From an uncultured Oscillospiraceae bacterium (GTDB taxonomy: Bacteria > Bacillota > Clostridia > UBA1381): a stretch of 22,143 nucleotides of DNA. Under the pieces are notes generated by a model, which was not told where the DNA came from, searched no databases, and worked only from the letters and a program-made list of their open reading frames with translations. Where the stretch lies: the NCBI GenBank assembly GCA_946531785.1, contig CAMNAT010000004.1:1-22143 (forward strand), in the 5' to 3' direction. Of this stretch, positions 9,201 to 13,336 are shown piece after piece (position 1 is the stretch's first letter; the number at the start of each line of letters is the position of its first letter). The position numbers and the translations under genes were made by a program.

Positions 9201-9325
9201 TTATACGCATTGCTGTCCGGCACATCGCTGAATGCGGCATTGGATACAGCCGGCATCGCAAGCGATGAGATGAGCATGACCGATGCAGCGAGCGCTGCCA
9301 GCCTTTTTTTGAAGAAGCTCTTCAT
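6224..9325 (-). CDS. Large SLH-domain surface protein
   Basis: Secreted cell-surface protein of about 1033 residues. It starts MKSFFKKRLAALAASVML, a classic signal peptide with cleavage near SNAA (residues 28-31). Three S-layer homology domains follow. SLH1 (about 32-82) has FSDVPDSNAY, INGYDDGTFGPE and ITRAEF. SLH2 (about 93-144) has LSHWANTYVK, INGYDDFTFGPDD and VTYEQAL. SLH3 (about 151-196) is degenerate and ends with APREIIAQVMYNAL. SLH triplets bind pyruvylated secondary cell-wall polymers, so this end anchors the protein. The other roughly 830 residues are rich in Thr, Ser, Tyr and Asp with few Cys, look beta-rich, and match no domain I recognise. ATG at 9325 was chosen for the signal peptide; AAAGGA lies 12 bases upstream. 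ATGs at 9337 and 9355 are less likely. The gene has its own promoter and a hairpin after the stop, so it is monocistronic. Confidence 0.9.
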   Translation of the reverse strand: MKSFFKKRLAALAASVMLISSLAMPAVSNAAFSDVPDSNAYKTAITTLSKLKIINGYDDGTFGPEKAITRAEFTKIVVFVLGYGELQTTTDQFEDLSLSHWANTYVKTAYDLGIINGYDDFTFGPDDPVTYEQALKMVVCMLGYQTDAEAKGGYPEGYRAESLSIDLQKDIKGIEYTANAPREIIAQVMYNALEVKLRENNGTKWETTNKTILNDYLDVYKIKATVVGVEESTTAECRAKLGPGQIAVKDSKTDEEIVIDYTEFTQSLTTMTSYLGQTVQLYYRLDDEDKFLVEIDNETSRNEEITISSFDIADYSELSLKYYPDESTKTKTIKLDKRDYSVRYNGRAVNEPVQFAGESYSLEDVLETWLDPKSEYFIYGTARIIDSGADGSYNIIDIYDYDTIVALSTPTSPEYKVSDKTVAGNALLLDPDAADYKFTLTRDGSDITPSSVRAGDVLTVAANLDYDYITVYDTNASVTGTITAINTNADTAEDRTISIDNVKYHVSPRFLYYMEAKEQRTLETGMQITAYTDYLGTLEWGTVAKSTSYYPYAYVVDASEDGADIFLKLFAPTSTTATTFTSSTSYKVKNFKIQEDNPKLNNKRSSPESILSALRANAEGLNPDEDIAKISGVKLTGYNQLIKVGFNSSGEIAEVITLDQAASGGTNEENNKIVMYKQMDPAARYYVASSAVKTSSKGTTLYSLKSTTPLFVIPKDRTKVNNYSLKSAITSNTMSTSGSYYLDAYDLSTTKYPSVLLVYNTNFKSGNAITYSSAYKLLAENIKQEFDTTDGDTYDMLYTYNTATTVSKTKISSEYADLFANLTKGDVILSGTDSDKLADSVMVAVRFDDIKRNLNGYATEVKGEDGEASGHEYFNWREQQEQTEANNWQKYVFDFRYPKPNQTEASDNYYYTGGNTTGISSRAFMCNIMQVLTDENKLYVTQDGFDDLGILNEDDYLEVKVSSSTKILRYDAEEEEFTPYVKGTDSTALTVNDLKGSENYGVNCSKVLITYVSGSTSGSTASPTAKFIIIYGE

Positions 9326-9373
9326 AAAACTGATCATTCCTTTCTGATCTCCCATATTGATATAGTTATATAT

Positions 9374-9402
9374 ATTATAGCATCATTTCCGTGTCAAGTC
9401 AA
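9374..9402 (-). promoter_or_regulatory. Sigma-A-like promoter of the SLH-protein gene
   Basis: On the minus strand, TTGACT (9402-9397) and TATAAT (9379-9374) are separated by exactly 17 bases. Transcription would begin near 9367, giving a leader of about 42 bases before ATG 9325. A 6-bp dyad (TTCCGT at 9387-9392, ACGGAA at 9413-9418) brackets the -35 element. Confidence 0.85.
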
Positions 9403-9451
9403 TGGATAAAATACGGAATTTCGCGGTTTTTGAATAAACTCAGCTTTGGTA

Positions 9452-9467
9452 GATAAACTGAAATTTA
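9452..9467 (+). repeat. 16-base repeat, copy 1 (upstream of amidase gene)
   Basis: GATAAACTGAAATTTA occurs here on the plus strand and again, identical, on the minus strand at 22103-22088. Each copy lies upstream of a gene read in the same direction: 64 bases before the amidase start here, and 24 bases before metH there. Function is unknown. AT-rich composition makes a chance match possible. Confidence 0.5.
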
Positions 9468-9531
9468 TATGACCGATCTCTGCTTCACAAACCTCTCCCC
9501 TATTTCATACTATACCACAGGGGGGATGAAC

Positions 9532-10014
9532 ATGGTATATAACAGAGCGCGGGCGGTGGCGTACGCAAGGCGTTGGGCATTTTCGCGGAATCCCGCATAT
9601 TATGACTTCTCATATATCGGCGGCGACTGCACGAACTTTGCCTCGCAGTGCATCTTTGCCGGCGCGGGCGTGATGAACTACCGCCCCGTTACCGGCTGGT
9701 TCTACCGCAGCGTAAGCGACCGCACGCCGTCGTGGACGGGCGTGGAGCAGCTTTATGATTTTCTCGTCAGCAACCGCGGCGCGGGGCCTCAGGGACGCGT
9801 TGTGCCGCTCCGCGAGATACGCCCGGGCGACATAGTCCAGCTGCAGCTTGACGGGCGCGGACGGTTCGACCACGCGCCTGTTGTGGTGGATGCCGGACGC
9901 GGCACGCCGGACACGGTGCTTATCGCGGCGCACACCATAGACAGCCTGTACCGGCCGCTATCGACCTACAGCTACACCGCGCTGCGCCCGATACACATCT
10001 TTAATGTCGGCTGA
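9532..10014 (+). CDS. Amidase_6-type (NlpC/P60-like) putative amidase domain protein
   Basis: A 160-residue single-domain protein of the putative amidase family seen in many clostridia. It opens with YNRARAVAYARRWAFSRNP and then GGDCTNFASQC, where Cys33 is the expected nucleophile. A later FDHAPVVV supplies the partner His114, the arrangement of papain-like peptidoglycan or peptide amidases. No signal peptide or membrane segment is visible, so it is either cytoplasmic or exported by another route; its substrate is unknown. ATG at 9532 was preferred to ATG 9526 and further upstream starts because AGGGGG (9519-9524) is 7 bases away and the conserved family start follows directly. No convincing promoter was found in the 9403-9531 gap, which holds a 16-base repeat. 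The DUF3343 gene begins 21 bases downstream. Confidence 0.85.
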   Translation: MVYNRARAVAYARRWAFSRNPAYYDFSYIGGDCTNFASQCIFAGAGVMNYRPVTGWFYRSVSDRTPSWTGVEQLYDFLVSNRGAGPQGRVVPLREIRPGDIVQLQLDGRGRFDHAPVVVDAGRGTPDTVLIAAHTIDSLYRPLSTYSYTALRPIHIFNVG

Positions 10015-10035
10015 TATACATAGGAGGTGAATAAC

Positions 10036-10290
10036 ATGCTTGTAACAACAGGTTCTATAACCACCGCGTCGCGGCTTTCGCGCGCGCTCGCGCGGGATAT
10101 GAATATCGCCGCGCGCGTCATCCAGACACCGGCGCAGATAAAGACCGGCGGCTGCACCTACGCCGTCCGCTATGGCGAGAGCTATGACGCCGCGGTGCGG
10201 AGCATAATACAAAGATATAAGCTGCCCGTGCGGAAATTCTACCGCGAAAGGCTCGATGCCGCCGGGCGTGTCTATAATGCTGTACCTTGA
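10036..10290 (+). CDS. DUF3343 (putative Se/S carrier-like) small protein
   Basis: An 84-residue protein of the DUF3343 family, described as putative Se/S-carrier-like and related in fold to TusA/YedF partners. It starts MLVTTGSITTASRLSRALA and carries the single cysteine Cys40 in TGGCTYAVRYG, the conserved Cys-Gly-type site expected to hold a persulfide or perselenide. AGGAGG (10022-10027) lies 8 bases before ATG 10036, so this start is firm. Its 3' end overlaps the start of the cysteine desulfurase gene by 14 bases, so the two are translationally linked. That supports a role as acceptor of sulfur or selenium from the desulfurase (inference). It could also act in another thiol relay. Confidence 0.85.
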   Translation: MLVTTGSITTASRLSRALARDMNIAARVIQTPAQIKTGGCTYAVRYGESYDAAVRSIIQRYKLPVRKFYRERLDAAGRVYNAVP

Positions 10291-11398
10291 TAACGCCGCG
10301 ACCACGCGCAGGAAGCCGGCCCGGGTCTATGGCGCCATGCTGCGCTACGCGCTCTTTTCCGGCGGCAATGCCGGGCGCGGGCTGAACAAGCTCAGCTTAT
10401 CCGGCGTGCGTGTGATAATAGAGGCGCAGGAGGCGGCAGCGGAGCTTTTTGACATCCCGACGCCGGAGAACATCGTCTTTACCCAGAACGCCACACACGC
10501 GCTCAACCTCGCGATACTCGGCACACTAAAAAAGGGCGATCACATCGCCGTTACGGAGATGGACCACAACAGCGTGCTGCGCCCCGCCGCACGCTTTGGC
10601 AGCTACACCGCAGCAAAAGCGGATAAAAACGGCTATGTTTCTCCGCTGTCCTTCCGCCGCGCTCTGAAAAGCACCACCGCGCTCGCGGTCTCGACGCATA
10701 TCTCCAATGTCTGCGGCACAAAGGAGCCCGCCGCAAAGCTTGCGCGCTCCGCGCATTCGGCAGGCGCGCGGTTTCTGCTGGACGCGTCGCAGAGCGCGGG
10801 CACATGCGATATCTCCGTCCGGCGGCTCGGCTGCGATATGCTCGCCTGCCCCGGTCATAAGGGGCTCATGGGTCCGATGGGAACGGGGCTTCTGTATATC
10901 AAGGAGCCGGATGCGCTCCGCCCCGTCATCTGCGGCGGCACCGGCAGCGAGAGCGAGAGCCTCGCACAGCCCGTGACCATGCCCGATAAATTCCACAGCG
11001 GCACGCAGAACATCCCCGCCATCGCAGGCCTGCGCGAGGGGATACGCTTCGTTCTCGGCGAGGGCGCGGAAAATATCGGAAGGCACGAAAGGATGCTTGC
11101 CGATGCCCTGCGCGAGCGGCTTATGGATATGGACGGCATAAAGCTATACGGCAGCCCCGATACGGGGATAGTGCTGTTTAATATTGACGGGCTTGACAGC
11201 GCGGAGACCGCGGAGGCTTTGGGAGAGGACATCATCATCCGCGCCGGCTACCACTGCGCGCCGCTTGCGCACAGGGCACTCGGCACCCAAAACGGCGGCG
11301 GTGTGCGCGTATCCTTCGGCTATTTCAATACGCAAAATGATGTAAAGAGGTTCGCAGATGCGGTATATATGCTGACAAAATACACAAAACAGCACTGA
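10277..11398 (+). CDS. Class V aminotransferase / cysteine desulfurase (EF2568-like)
   Basis: A PLP-dependent enzyme of 373 residues that should release sulfur (or selenium) from cysteine (or selenocysteine). It begins with the family start MLYLDNAATT. Visible residues are His97 in EMDHNS (ring stacking), Asp169 in LLDASQSAG (pyridine N), Lys195 in CPGHKGLMGP (Schiff base) and Cys327 in RAGYHCAPLAH (persulfide). It best resembles the clostridial/enterococcal EF2568-type desulfurases, often found near selenium-dependent hydroxylase genes, rather than IscS or SufS; no iscU or suf genes are adjacent. ATG at 10277 gives the canonical start, though its ribosome binding site is weak. ATG at 10256 (GAAAGG 4 bases upstream) would add seven residues. 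It overlaps the DUF3343 gene, so coupling is likely. No terminator follows; the tRNA promoter starts 36 bases on. Confidence 0.9.
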   Translation: MLYLDNAATTRRKPARVYGAMLRYALFSGGNAGRGLNKLSLSGVRVIIEAQEAAAELFDIPTPENIVFTQNATHALNLAILGTLKKGDHIAVTEMDHNSVLRPAARFGSYTAAKADKNGYVSPLSFRRALKSTTALAVSTHISNVCGTKEPAAKLARSAHSAGARFLLDASQSAGTCDISVRRLGCDMLACPGHKGLMGPMGTGLLYIKEPDALRPVICGGTGSESESLAQPVTMPDKFHSGTQNIPAIAGLREGIRFVLGEGAENIGRHERMLADALRERLMDMDGIKLYGSPDTGIVLFNIDGLDSAETAEALGEDIIIRAGYHCAPLAHRALGTQNGGGVRVSFGYFNTQNDVKRFADAVYMLTKYTKQH

Positions 11399-11434
11399 AT
11401 CCCGCATAACTATCAAAAATTTTCAAAATGGGAC

Positions 11435-11463
11435 TTGACAAATCCATACGACTATGCTAAAAT
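11435..11463 (+). promoter_or_regulatory. Sigma-A-like promoter of the tRNA cluster
   Basis: TTGACA (11435-11440), a 17-base spacer, and TAAAAT (11458-11463). Transcription should start near 11470, leaving about 22 bases of 5' leader before tRNA-Gly. Confidence 0.88.
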
Positions 11464-11491
11464 AGGAAAAGTCGGATATCGGCAAACATCT

Positions 11492-11565
11492 GCGGGTGTA
11501 GTTCAATGGCAGAATCCCAGCCTTCCAAGCTGGTCGTGTGGGTTCGATTCCCATCACCCGCTCCA
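11492..11565 (+). tRNA. tRNA-Gly (TCC)
   Basis: A full cloverleaf can be folded. The acceptor stem GCGGGTG pairs with CACCCGC, the discriminator is T, and CCA is encoded (11563-11565). The anticodon stem CCAGC/GCTGG holds the loop CTTCCAA, anticodon TCC, reading GGA/GGG. The T-loop is TTCGATT. It is the first gene of the cluster. Confidence 0.97.
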
Positions 11566-11568
11566 TAT

Positions 11569-11645
<77 letters not shown>

Positions 11646-11648
11646 TAT

Positions 11649-11726
11649 GGTGGATATAGTTCAGCTGGTCAGAGCGTCAGTTTGTGGCACTGAATGTCGT
11701 GGGTTCGAATCCCACTATCCACCCCA
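11649..11726 (+). tRNA. tRNA-His (GTG)
   Basis: The acceptor GTGGATA pairs with TATCCAC, with an encoded G(-1) at 11649 opposite C73, the histidine identity signature. The anticodon stem TCAGT/ACTGA holds the loop TTGTGGC, anticodon GTG. CCA is encoded (11724-11726). It lies 3 bases after tRNA-Arg. Confidence 0.97.
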
Positions 11727-11728
11727 TG

Positions 11729-11760
11729 TTTCATCATAGGGAATTTTCCCTATGATGAAA
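11729..11760. repeat. 15-bp perfect palindromic hairpin between tRNA-His and tRNA-Gln
   Basis: The arm TTTCATCATAGGGAA (11729-11743) is matched by TTCCCTATGATGAAA (11746-11760) around a 2-base centre. Only TTTCATT follows on the plus strand, so it is not a standard U-tract terminator, and no new promoter is clear before tRNA-Gln. It could be an RNase III or processing hairpin, a weak terminator, or a palindromic repeat. Its core ATAGGGAA/TTCCCTAT resembles the palindrome at 13265-13304. Confidence 0.75.
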
Positions 11761-11800
11761 TTTCATTATAACGGATCTGCATCATAGCAGGCCTATGTAT

Positions 11801-11876
11801 GGGGATATAGCCAAGTCGGTAAGGCAACGGATTTTGATTCCGTCATGCGTAGGTTCGAGTCCTGCTATCCCTGCCA
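11801..11876 (+). tRNA. tRNA-Gln (TTG) with G1-U72 end pair
   Basis: A cloverleaf with acceptor GGGGATA opposite TATCCCT, discriminator G and encoded CCA (11874-11876). The anticodon stem ACGGA/TCCGT holds the loop TTTTGAT, anticodon TTG, reading CAA/CAG. The first acceptor pair is G1-U72 instead of the U1-A72 usual in bacterial tRNA-Gln. The D-arm GCCAAGTCGGTAAGGC and T-arm are typical. It is separated from tRNA-His by 74 bases containing a palindrome. Confidence 0.96.
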
Positions 11877-11885
11877 AAGGTAGCG

Positions 11886-11920
11886 GCTCGACCGGCATCG
11901 CAAAGCGGTGTCCGGCGAGC
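11886..11920 (+). other. GC-rich stem-loop in the Gln-Lys tRNA spacer
   Basis: The 66-base spacer between tRNA-Gln and tRNA-Lys contains a long imperfect stem: GCTCG pairs with CGAGC, CCGG with CCGG, then CA with TG, one wobble pair, and CGC with GCG around an AAA loop, with two single-base bulges. It is not a recognisable tRNA. It may guide processing or be a decayed repeat. Confidence 0.55.
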
Positions 11921-11942
11921 GGTATGCTGCATCCCATCATAC

Positions 11943-12018
11943 GGACCACTAGCTCAGTCGGTAGAGCACTTGACTTTTAATCAAGTTGTCCCGGGTTCGA
12001 TTCCCGGGTGGTTCACCA
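11943..12018 (+). tRNA. tRNA-Lys (TTT)
   Basis: The acceptor GGACCAC pairs with GTGGTTC (one G-U), discriminator A, encoded CCA at 12016-12018. The anticodon stem CTTGA/TCAAG holds the loop CTTTTAA, anticodon TTT. It is the last gene of the cluster; the terminator begins at the next base. Confidence 0.97.
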
Positions 12019-12050
12019 CAAAAAACGCCAACTTGCGTTGGCGTTTTTTG
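12019..12050 (+). terminator. Rho-independent terminator of the tRNA cluster
   Basis: The stem CAAAAAACGCCAAC/GTTGGCGTTTTTTG has a TTGC loop, a GC core and a run of six T. It starts directly after the tRNA-Lys CCA. The A/T-rich flanks make it potentially bidirectional, but only plus-strand genes precede it. Confidence 0.95.
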
Positions 12051-12152
12051 TATTATTATCTATTCTCTTTATTCCATATTCCTCATAAATAACGATCCCT
12101 GCTGCATACAACAGCTCAAAAATATCCTCACCTCACCTTTTATTGAAATGTG

Positions 12153-12181
12153 TTGACTATTTAAGAGCATCGTGATATAAT
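12153..12181 (+). promoter_or_regulatory. Sigma-A-like promoter for the DUF2752 - TM2 pair
   Basis: TTGACT (12153-12158), a 17-base spacer, and TATAAT (12176-12181). The leader before ATG 12222 would be about 34 bases. The 100 bases between the tRNA terminator and this promoter show no gene. Confidence 0.87.
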
Positions 12182-12221
12182 CAGTTTAACTACAGAATAC
12201 ATTTGTAAAAGGCGGAATAGG

Positions 12222-12560
12222 ATGATCAAAAAAATCAGGTATCTTCCGGCAAAGCTGATATTGACCGCGGCATATCTCGCGTTCGCGGCGCTGTGGTATA
12301 TCCATGATATGCCCTGCATCTTCCGCGCCGCGCTCGGCATCAGGTGCCCCGGCTGCGGAACAACTCGCGCATGGCTTGCGGCGCTTGACGGAAGGCTGCC
12401 GGAGGCATTTTCGTACAATCCGCTCTTCTGGGCAGTGCCGGTGCTGTACATATTTATCCTGTACGACGGGCATGTTTTCGGGAATGAGCGGCTTGATCGC
12501 GTGATTATCGCCGCGATCCTCGCGGGATATCTTGCTTTATTCCTGCTCCGGATTTTATAG
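12222..12560 (+). CDS. DUF2752 family small membrane protein
   Basis: A 112-residue integral membrane protein of the DUF2752 family. The hallmark CPGCGTTRA (Cys42, Cys45) sits after the first membrane helix (about 10-26), followed by NPLFWAVP and two further hydrophobic stretches (about 68-81 and 93-111). The pair of cysteines suggests metal binding or thiol chemistry, but no function is established for the family. It is driven by the promoter at 12153-12181. The ribosome binding site before ATG 12222 is weak (AATAGG directly upstream). A zinc-ribbon/TM2 protein follows after 41 bases, and the two are presumably one transcript. DUF2752 and TM2 genes often occur together in Bacteroidota and Bacillota. 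Confidence 0.87.
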   Translation: MIKKIRYLPAKLILTAAYLAFAALWYIHDMPCIFRAALGIRCPGCGTTRAWLAALDGRLPEAFSYNPLFWAVPVLYIFILYDGHVFGNERLDRVIIAAILAGYLALFLLRIL

Positions 12561-12601
12561 ACAAAAATCTTACTGATCAAAACACCAAGGAGGTAATAAC
12601 T

Positions 12602-13000
12602 ATGTTTTGTAAAAACTGCGGAAATCAGATGGATGATATAGCTGCCGTATGCGTAAAATGCGGCGTGGTAAAGGGTCAGGGCGATAAGTTCTGCCCCGTC
12701 TGCGGCGAGGCTACACAGCCGGGCGCAGCTGTCTGCATGAAGTGCGGCACAGCGCTCCATGCCATCCCTGTCGGCACAGAGCCGAAATCAAGGCTGACCG
12801 CGGGACTCTTGGGCATCTTCCTCGGCGGCTTCGGTGTACATAACTTCTATCTCGGCTACACCGGCAAGGGAATAGCTCAGATCCTGCTCACCTTCTGCTT
12901 CGGCATCGGCGCTATCTGGGGGCTGATCGAGGGCATCCTTATCCTGGTCGGCACGATCAACAAGGACGCTGACGGCAACCCGCTCAAGCAGGATGTATAA
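12602..13000 (+). CDS. Double zinc-ribbon TM2 domain membrane protein
   Basis: A 132-residue protein. The N-terminus has two zinc ribbons: Cys3/Cys6/Cys17/Cys20 and Cys31/Cys34/Cys45/Cys48, each as CxxC pairs. A short linker leads to a TM2 domain (about 65-118) with two membrane helices and the typical GGFGVHNFYLGYTGKGIAQ turn, ending in a polar tail. TM2 proteins are widespread, with no agreed bacterial function. The zinc ribbons would face the cytoplasm. AAGGAGG lies about 8 bases before ATG 12602, a strong site suggesting good expression. A strong terminator begins 12 bases after the stop. Confidence 0.92.
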   Translation: MFCKNCGNQMDDIAAVCVKCGVVKGQGDKFCPVCGEATQPGAAVCMKCGTALHAIPVGTEPKSRLTAGLLGIFLGGFGVHNFYLGYTGKGIAQILLTFCFGIGAIWGLIEGILILVGTINKDADGNPLKQDV

Positions 13001-13012
13001 TAAAGAATACCA

Positions 13013-13047
13013 GCAAAAAAGCGGGTGTATGCATCCCGCTTTTTTGC
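13013..13047. terminator. Bidirectional rho-independent terminator
   Basis: A 13-bp stem (GCAAAAAAGCGGG/CCCGCTTTTTTGC) around a 9-base loop has T runs usable on both strands. On the plus strand it ends the DUF2752-TM2 transcript. On the minus strand it would end the candidate small RNA starting near 13196. Confidence 0.93.
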
Positions 13048-13196
13048 TTATACAGGTGACAATGGTTTTTATATTTGGAACTACTATGGCTTATTATAGT
13101 TTATTTTATATGGAGAAACACAGATCAAACTATATTTGTCACCCATGCCAAGAGAAATATTCAGATTCGCTTTCGCTTATATAAATCTCTCTTACA
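13013..13196 (-). ncRNA. Candidate structured small RNA (unrecognised family)
   Basis: A promoter-to-terminator unit with no gene, about 184 bases long, on the minus strand. TTGACA-N17-TAATAT (13231-13203) predicts a start near 13196, and the hairpin at 13047-13013 would end it. Between them are complementary arms. AAGAGA (13193-13188 region) pairs with the segment at 13155-13150, enclosing a GCGAAAGC mini-hairpin. GGTGACAA (13143-13136) pairs with TTGTCACC (13062-13055). Just inside that, one base away, TATAGTTT (13134-13127) pairs with AAACTATA (13102-13095) around a 24-base loop. The downstream gene on that strand is none; the neighbour is convergent, so this is not a leader or riboswitch. 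I do not recognise 6S, SRP, RNase P or tmRNA features. A 20-codon ORF inside has no ribosome binding site. Confidence 0.5.
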
Positions 13197-13202
13197 AAAC
13201 TA

Positions 13203-13231
13203 ATATTAGCATAAACTAACCCATTTGTCAA
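13203..13231 (-). promoter_or_regulatory. Sigma-A-like promoter in the gene-free stretch
   Basis: On the minus strand, TTGACA (13231-13226), a 17-base spacer, and TAATAT (13208-13203). The -35 is perfect and the -10 is good. It points toward 13013 and away from the liv operon, so it serves no annotated protein gene. Confidence 0.75.
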
Positions 13232-13264
13232 CCCCTTTTCGGGAATTTTCCATAAATAAATCAC

Positions 13265-13304
13265 TTTTTGCTTTATAGGAAAGCAATTTCCTATAAAGCA
13301 AAAA
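13265..13304. repeat. 18-bp perfect palindrome with GCAA loop
   Basis: The left arm TTTTTGCTTTATAGGAAA (13265-13282) and right arm TTTCCTATAAAGCAAAAA (13287-13304) are perfectly complementary, separated by GCAA. It lies just past the liv operon terminator. On neither strand does a T run follow the stem, so it is not a simple terminator. Read on the plus strand, it would carry a GNRA tetraloop. It shares the core ATAGG-AA/TT-CCTAT with the palindrome at 11729-11760. Confidence 0.8.
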
Positions 13305-13305
13305 C

Positions 13306-13330
13306 AAAACCGCTCAGATTGAGCGGTTTT
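13306..13330 (-). terminator. Rho-independent terminator of the liv operon
   Basis: The stem AAAACCGCTCA/TGAGCGGTTTT has a 3-base loop. On the minus strand it is followed by GTTTTTG. It lies 6 bases past the livF stop. Confidence 0.92.
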
Positions 13331-13336
13331 AGTCTA

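Noticed and set aside
12161..12760. 199-codon minus-strand open frame
   Set aside because: It covers two convincing plus-strand genes (DUF2752 and zinc-ribbon TM2) and their promoter, and has no motif of its own.
13055..13143. Possible miniature transposon with GGTGACAA/TTGTCACC ends
   Set aside because: Only 8-base ends, no target-site duplication seen, and the second nested stem, promoter and terminator fit an RNA gene better. It was not fully excluded.
13085..13147. 20-codon minus-strand frame starting MGDKYSLICV inside the candidate RNA
   Set aside because: No ribosome binding site precedes it, and the same bases form complementary arms, so an RNA role is the better reading.
12993..13184. 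63-codon plus-strand frame after the TM2 gene
   Set aside because: It overlaps the TM2 stop and reads straight through the terminator at 13013-13047; no ribosome binding site and no family resemblance.
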